Shown here: positions 5,464 through 6,597 of the stretch, piece by piece | How positions within the stretch are numbered: the first letter of the stretch is position 1 | Layout: each line of letters begins with the position of its first letter | DNA from: Deltaproteobacteria bacterium | GTDB lineage: Bacteria; Bdellovibrionota; FAC87; UBA2466 | NCBI GenBank assembly: GCA_013205415.1 | Contig: JABMMY010000289.1 | Location: 1-6,597, forward strand | Reading direction: 5' to 3' | DNA length: 6,597 nucleotides | The notes under the pieces: model-generated | Databases searched by the model: none | What the model saw: the letters and a program-made list of their open reading frames with translations, nothing else | Told to the model about the DNA's origin: nothing | Position numbers and translations under genes: made by a program

Positions 5464-6582
5464 TTAAAGTGAGGCTATTAAACTGGCCAATTGGCGCTCG
5501 TAACGGCTCCAGGTTAGCTCTCTAGCCTCTAAAATAGCCTGAGAGCGCATCTCTTGGATATCATCTGAGGAGCAGCTCAATAACATCTCAAGCTTTGCTT
5601 GAATTTGACTGGAGGATCTGGGTTCGATACGCCGTCCCCCTTTATCTATTGAGGTGAAATCGGCTGAACCACAATGGGTCGTAGTTATAGGAACTAAGCC
5701 ACTAGCCATGGCCTGAATAAGGGTTTGTCCAAAACCATCCTCCAAAGTGGGGAAAACAAAAACATGATGTTTTCTAATTTCGATAGCAAGCTCACTTTGT
5801 GTCAATGCTTTTTGATAGGAGAAATGTGTGTATTTGGACAACGTGCTTTTAAAATCTGTCTCTACTGCGCCAATAAGTTTTAATTCTATTTGCTTAGGAG
5901 AAAAACTTTTAGTGCCTTCTAATAAATACTGAATCCCTTTTCTAAAACTTAAACTTCCAAAGTAAATAATCTTCAACGGTAGGGGTTCAGAACTAGGGTC
6001 GGCAGGATAAAATCTATCGAGATCAACTCCCAAAGGAAGCACTCCCATTTTTTCAGCTTTCACTCCCTGATCAATAAAAGTCTTTTTAGCAAATTCAGAG
6101 AGAACCCAAATCCGATCCGCTAGTGAGTATTCCTCAAGCTCTCGCTGCAAACAAATTTTTCGATTGGGAAATGAAAATCCGAACTTTTCATACTCCTCAG
6201 ATAAAAGCTGATATTGAAAGTTAATATGTGCAGAATCTCGCATCAAAATGTGGGTTTTTGCAGACCTCTTTTGTAAAGATTCCAAAGAAAAAGAGGACCA
6301 GCCAATAAATAGATCCGGTTTTAATTTTGCTAAAGTATTAGAAAGAAATCGTCCGAAATATTTCATCTTCAAAGCATCGCCTGAAGATTCCAAACCCAAG
6401 TTTCTTGCGATTCTAAAAATAACTTCTGGCCAAATACAATTTTGAATAGCTTTGTCAGGCAAAGAAAATCTATTCTTAGGAAGTGAGGTTAAAACATGTG
6501 CAGAATAGCCTAAACGTACTAACGCTTCGTACATGAAGTCGGAATGAAACCTTCCCCCTACCCCAATGGACACAGTTTTCAT
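5464..6582 (-). CDS. Glycosyltransferase, GT4 family (GT-B fold)
   Basis: Transfers a sugar from a nucleotide-sugar donor to a growing glycan, probably at the inner face of the cytoplasmic membrane, for LPS or another surface polysaccharide. The 372 aa are full length for GT4. The N-terminal half has GVGGRFHSDF (7-16), RDSAHINFQ (115-123) and RELEEYSLADRIWVLSEFA (147-165). The donor-binding half has LPLGVDLDRFYP (182-193), FGSLSFRKGIQYL (208-220, with the R-K phosphate-binding pair at 214-215) and FPTLEDGFGQTLIQAMASG (277-295). In the usual EX7E motif the two Glu are replaced by D282 and Q290; Gln at the second position occurs in related GT4 enzymes. The ATG at 6582 begins a typical first strand (MKTVSIGVGG). 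The frame stays open to the window edge, so an earlier start cannot be excluded. There is no Shine-Dalgarno in the 15 bases visible. Acceptor and sugar cannot be read. Confidence 0.9.
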   Translation of the reverse strand: MKTVSIGVGGRFHSDFMYEALVRLGYSAHVLTSLPKNRFSLPDKAIQNCIWPEVIFRIARNLGLESSGDALKMKYFGRFLSNTLAKLKPDLFIGWSSFSLESLQKRSAKTHILMRDSAHINFQYQLLSEEYEKFGFSFPNRKICLQRELEEYSLADRIWVLSEFAKKTFIDQGVKAEKMGVLPLGVDLDRFYPADPSSEPLPLKIIYFGSLSFRKGIQYLLEGTKSFSPKQIELKLIGAVETDFKSTLSKYTHFSYQKALTQSELAIEIRKHHVFVFPTLEDGFGQTLIQAMASGLVPITTTHCGSADFTSIDKGGRRIEPRSSSQIQAKLEMLLSCSSDDIQEMRSQAILEARELTWSRYERQLASLIASL

Positions 6583-6589
6583 GAGAAAC

Positions 6590-6595
6590 AGTATA
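6590..6595 (-). promoter_or_regulatory. -10-like box just before the glycosyltransferase ATG
   Basis: TATACT on the - strand (5 of 6 matches to TATAAT), ending 8 nt before the ATG, predicts +1 at 6583 or 6582, on or next to the start codon. The -35 position lies outside the window. There is no Shine-Dalgarno in the gap (GTTTCTC). Confidence 0.35.
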
Positions 6596-6597
6596 CC

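Noticed and set aside
6248..6445. Plus-strand frame inside the glycosyltransferase
   Set aside because: Overlaps conserved glycosyltransferase sequence and has no ribosome site or recognisable protein features.

Overview
The window looks like the chromosome of a Gram-negative bacterium of moderate-to-low GC. Evidence for this is a proteobacterial-type RNA polymerase alpha C-terminal domain, exported coiled-coil and beta-barrel-like proteins, a membrane-anchored thioredoxin, and sugar-nucleotide and glycosyltransferase genes typical of surface polysaccharide synthesis. I cannot fix the lineage from sequence alone. A Bdellovibrio-like or other delta-type proteobacterium is a guess.

Left part (1-1967, + strand): the 3' end of the ribosomal protein alpha operon. 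It holds the last ~244 codons of rpoA, then rplQ (L17) with an unusual 59-residue lysine-rich tail. Six bases after the rplQ stop, a TlpA/ResA-like membrane-anchored thioredoxin begins at a TTG codon with a good Shine-Dalgarno. The three genes are closely packed and probably co-transcribed, so a periplasmic thiol-redox protein seems to ride on the transcription/translation operon.

Middle (1968-3269): a secreted coiled-coil protein follows on the + strand. It has no ribosome binding site, but an extended -10 box is placed so that transcription would start on its ATG, which suggests a leaderless mRNA. It converges on a small predicted three-helix membrane protein on the - strand. A 285-bp AT-rich intergenic region follows, with an 11-bp direct repeat, small inverted repeats and a possible 23-codon reading frame.

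Right part (3270-6597): cell-surface genes. A DegT/DnrJ/EryC1/StrS sugar aminotransferase (+) faces an unrecognised exported beta-barrel-like protein (-), and behind that lies a GT4 glycosyltransferase (-). The aminotransferase and glycosyltransferase probably serve nucleotide-sugar and glycan assembly for LPS or another surface polysaccharide, but they are not in one operon. The glycosyltransferase start also carries a -10-like box 8 nt upstream and no Shine-Dalgarno, the second possible leaderless start here.

I saw no tRNA, rRNA, CRISPR array, insertion sequence or phage gene. No complete new system is evident. The best leads are the two possible leaderless starts, the L17 tail, the TlpA gene attached to the ribosomal operon, and the orphan exported proteins.
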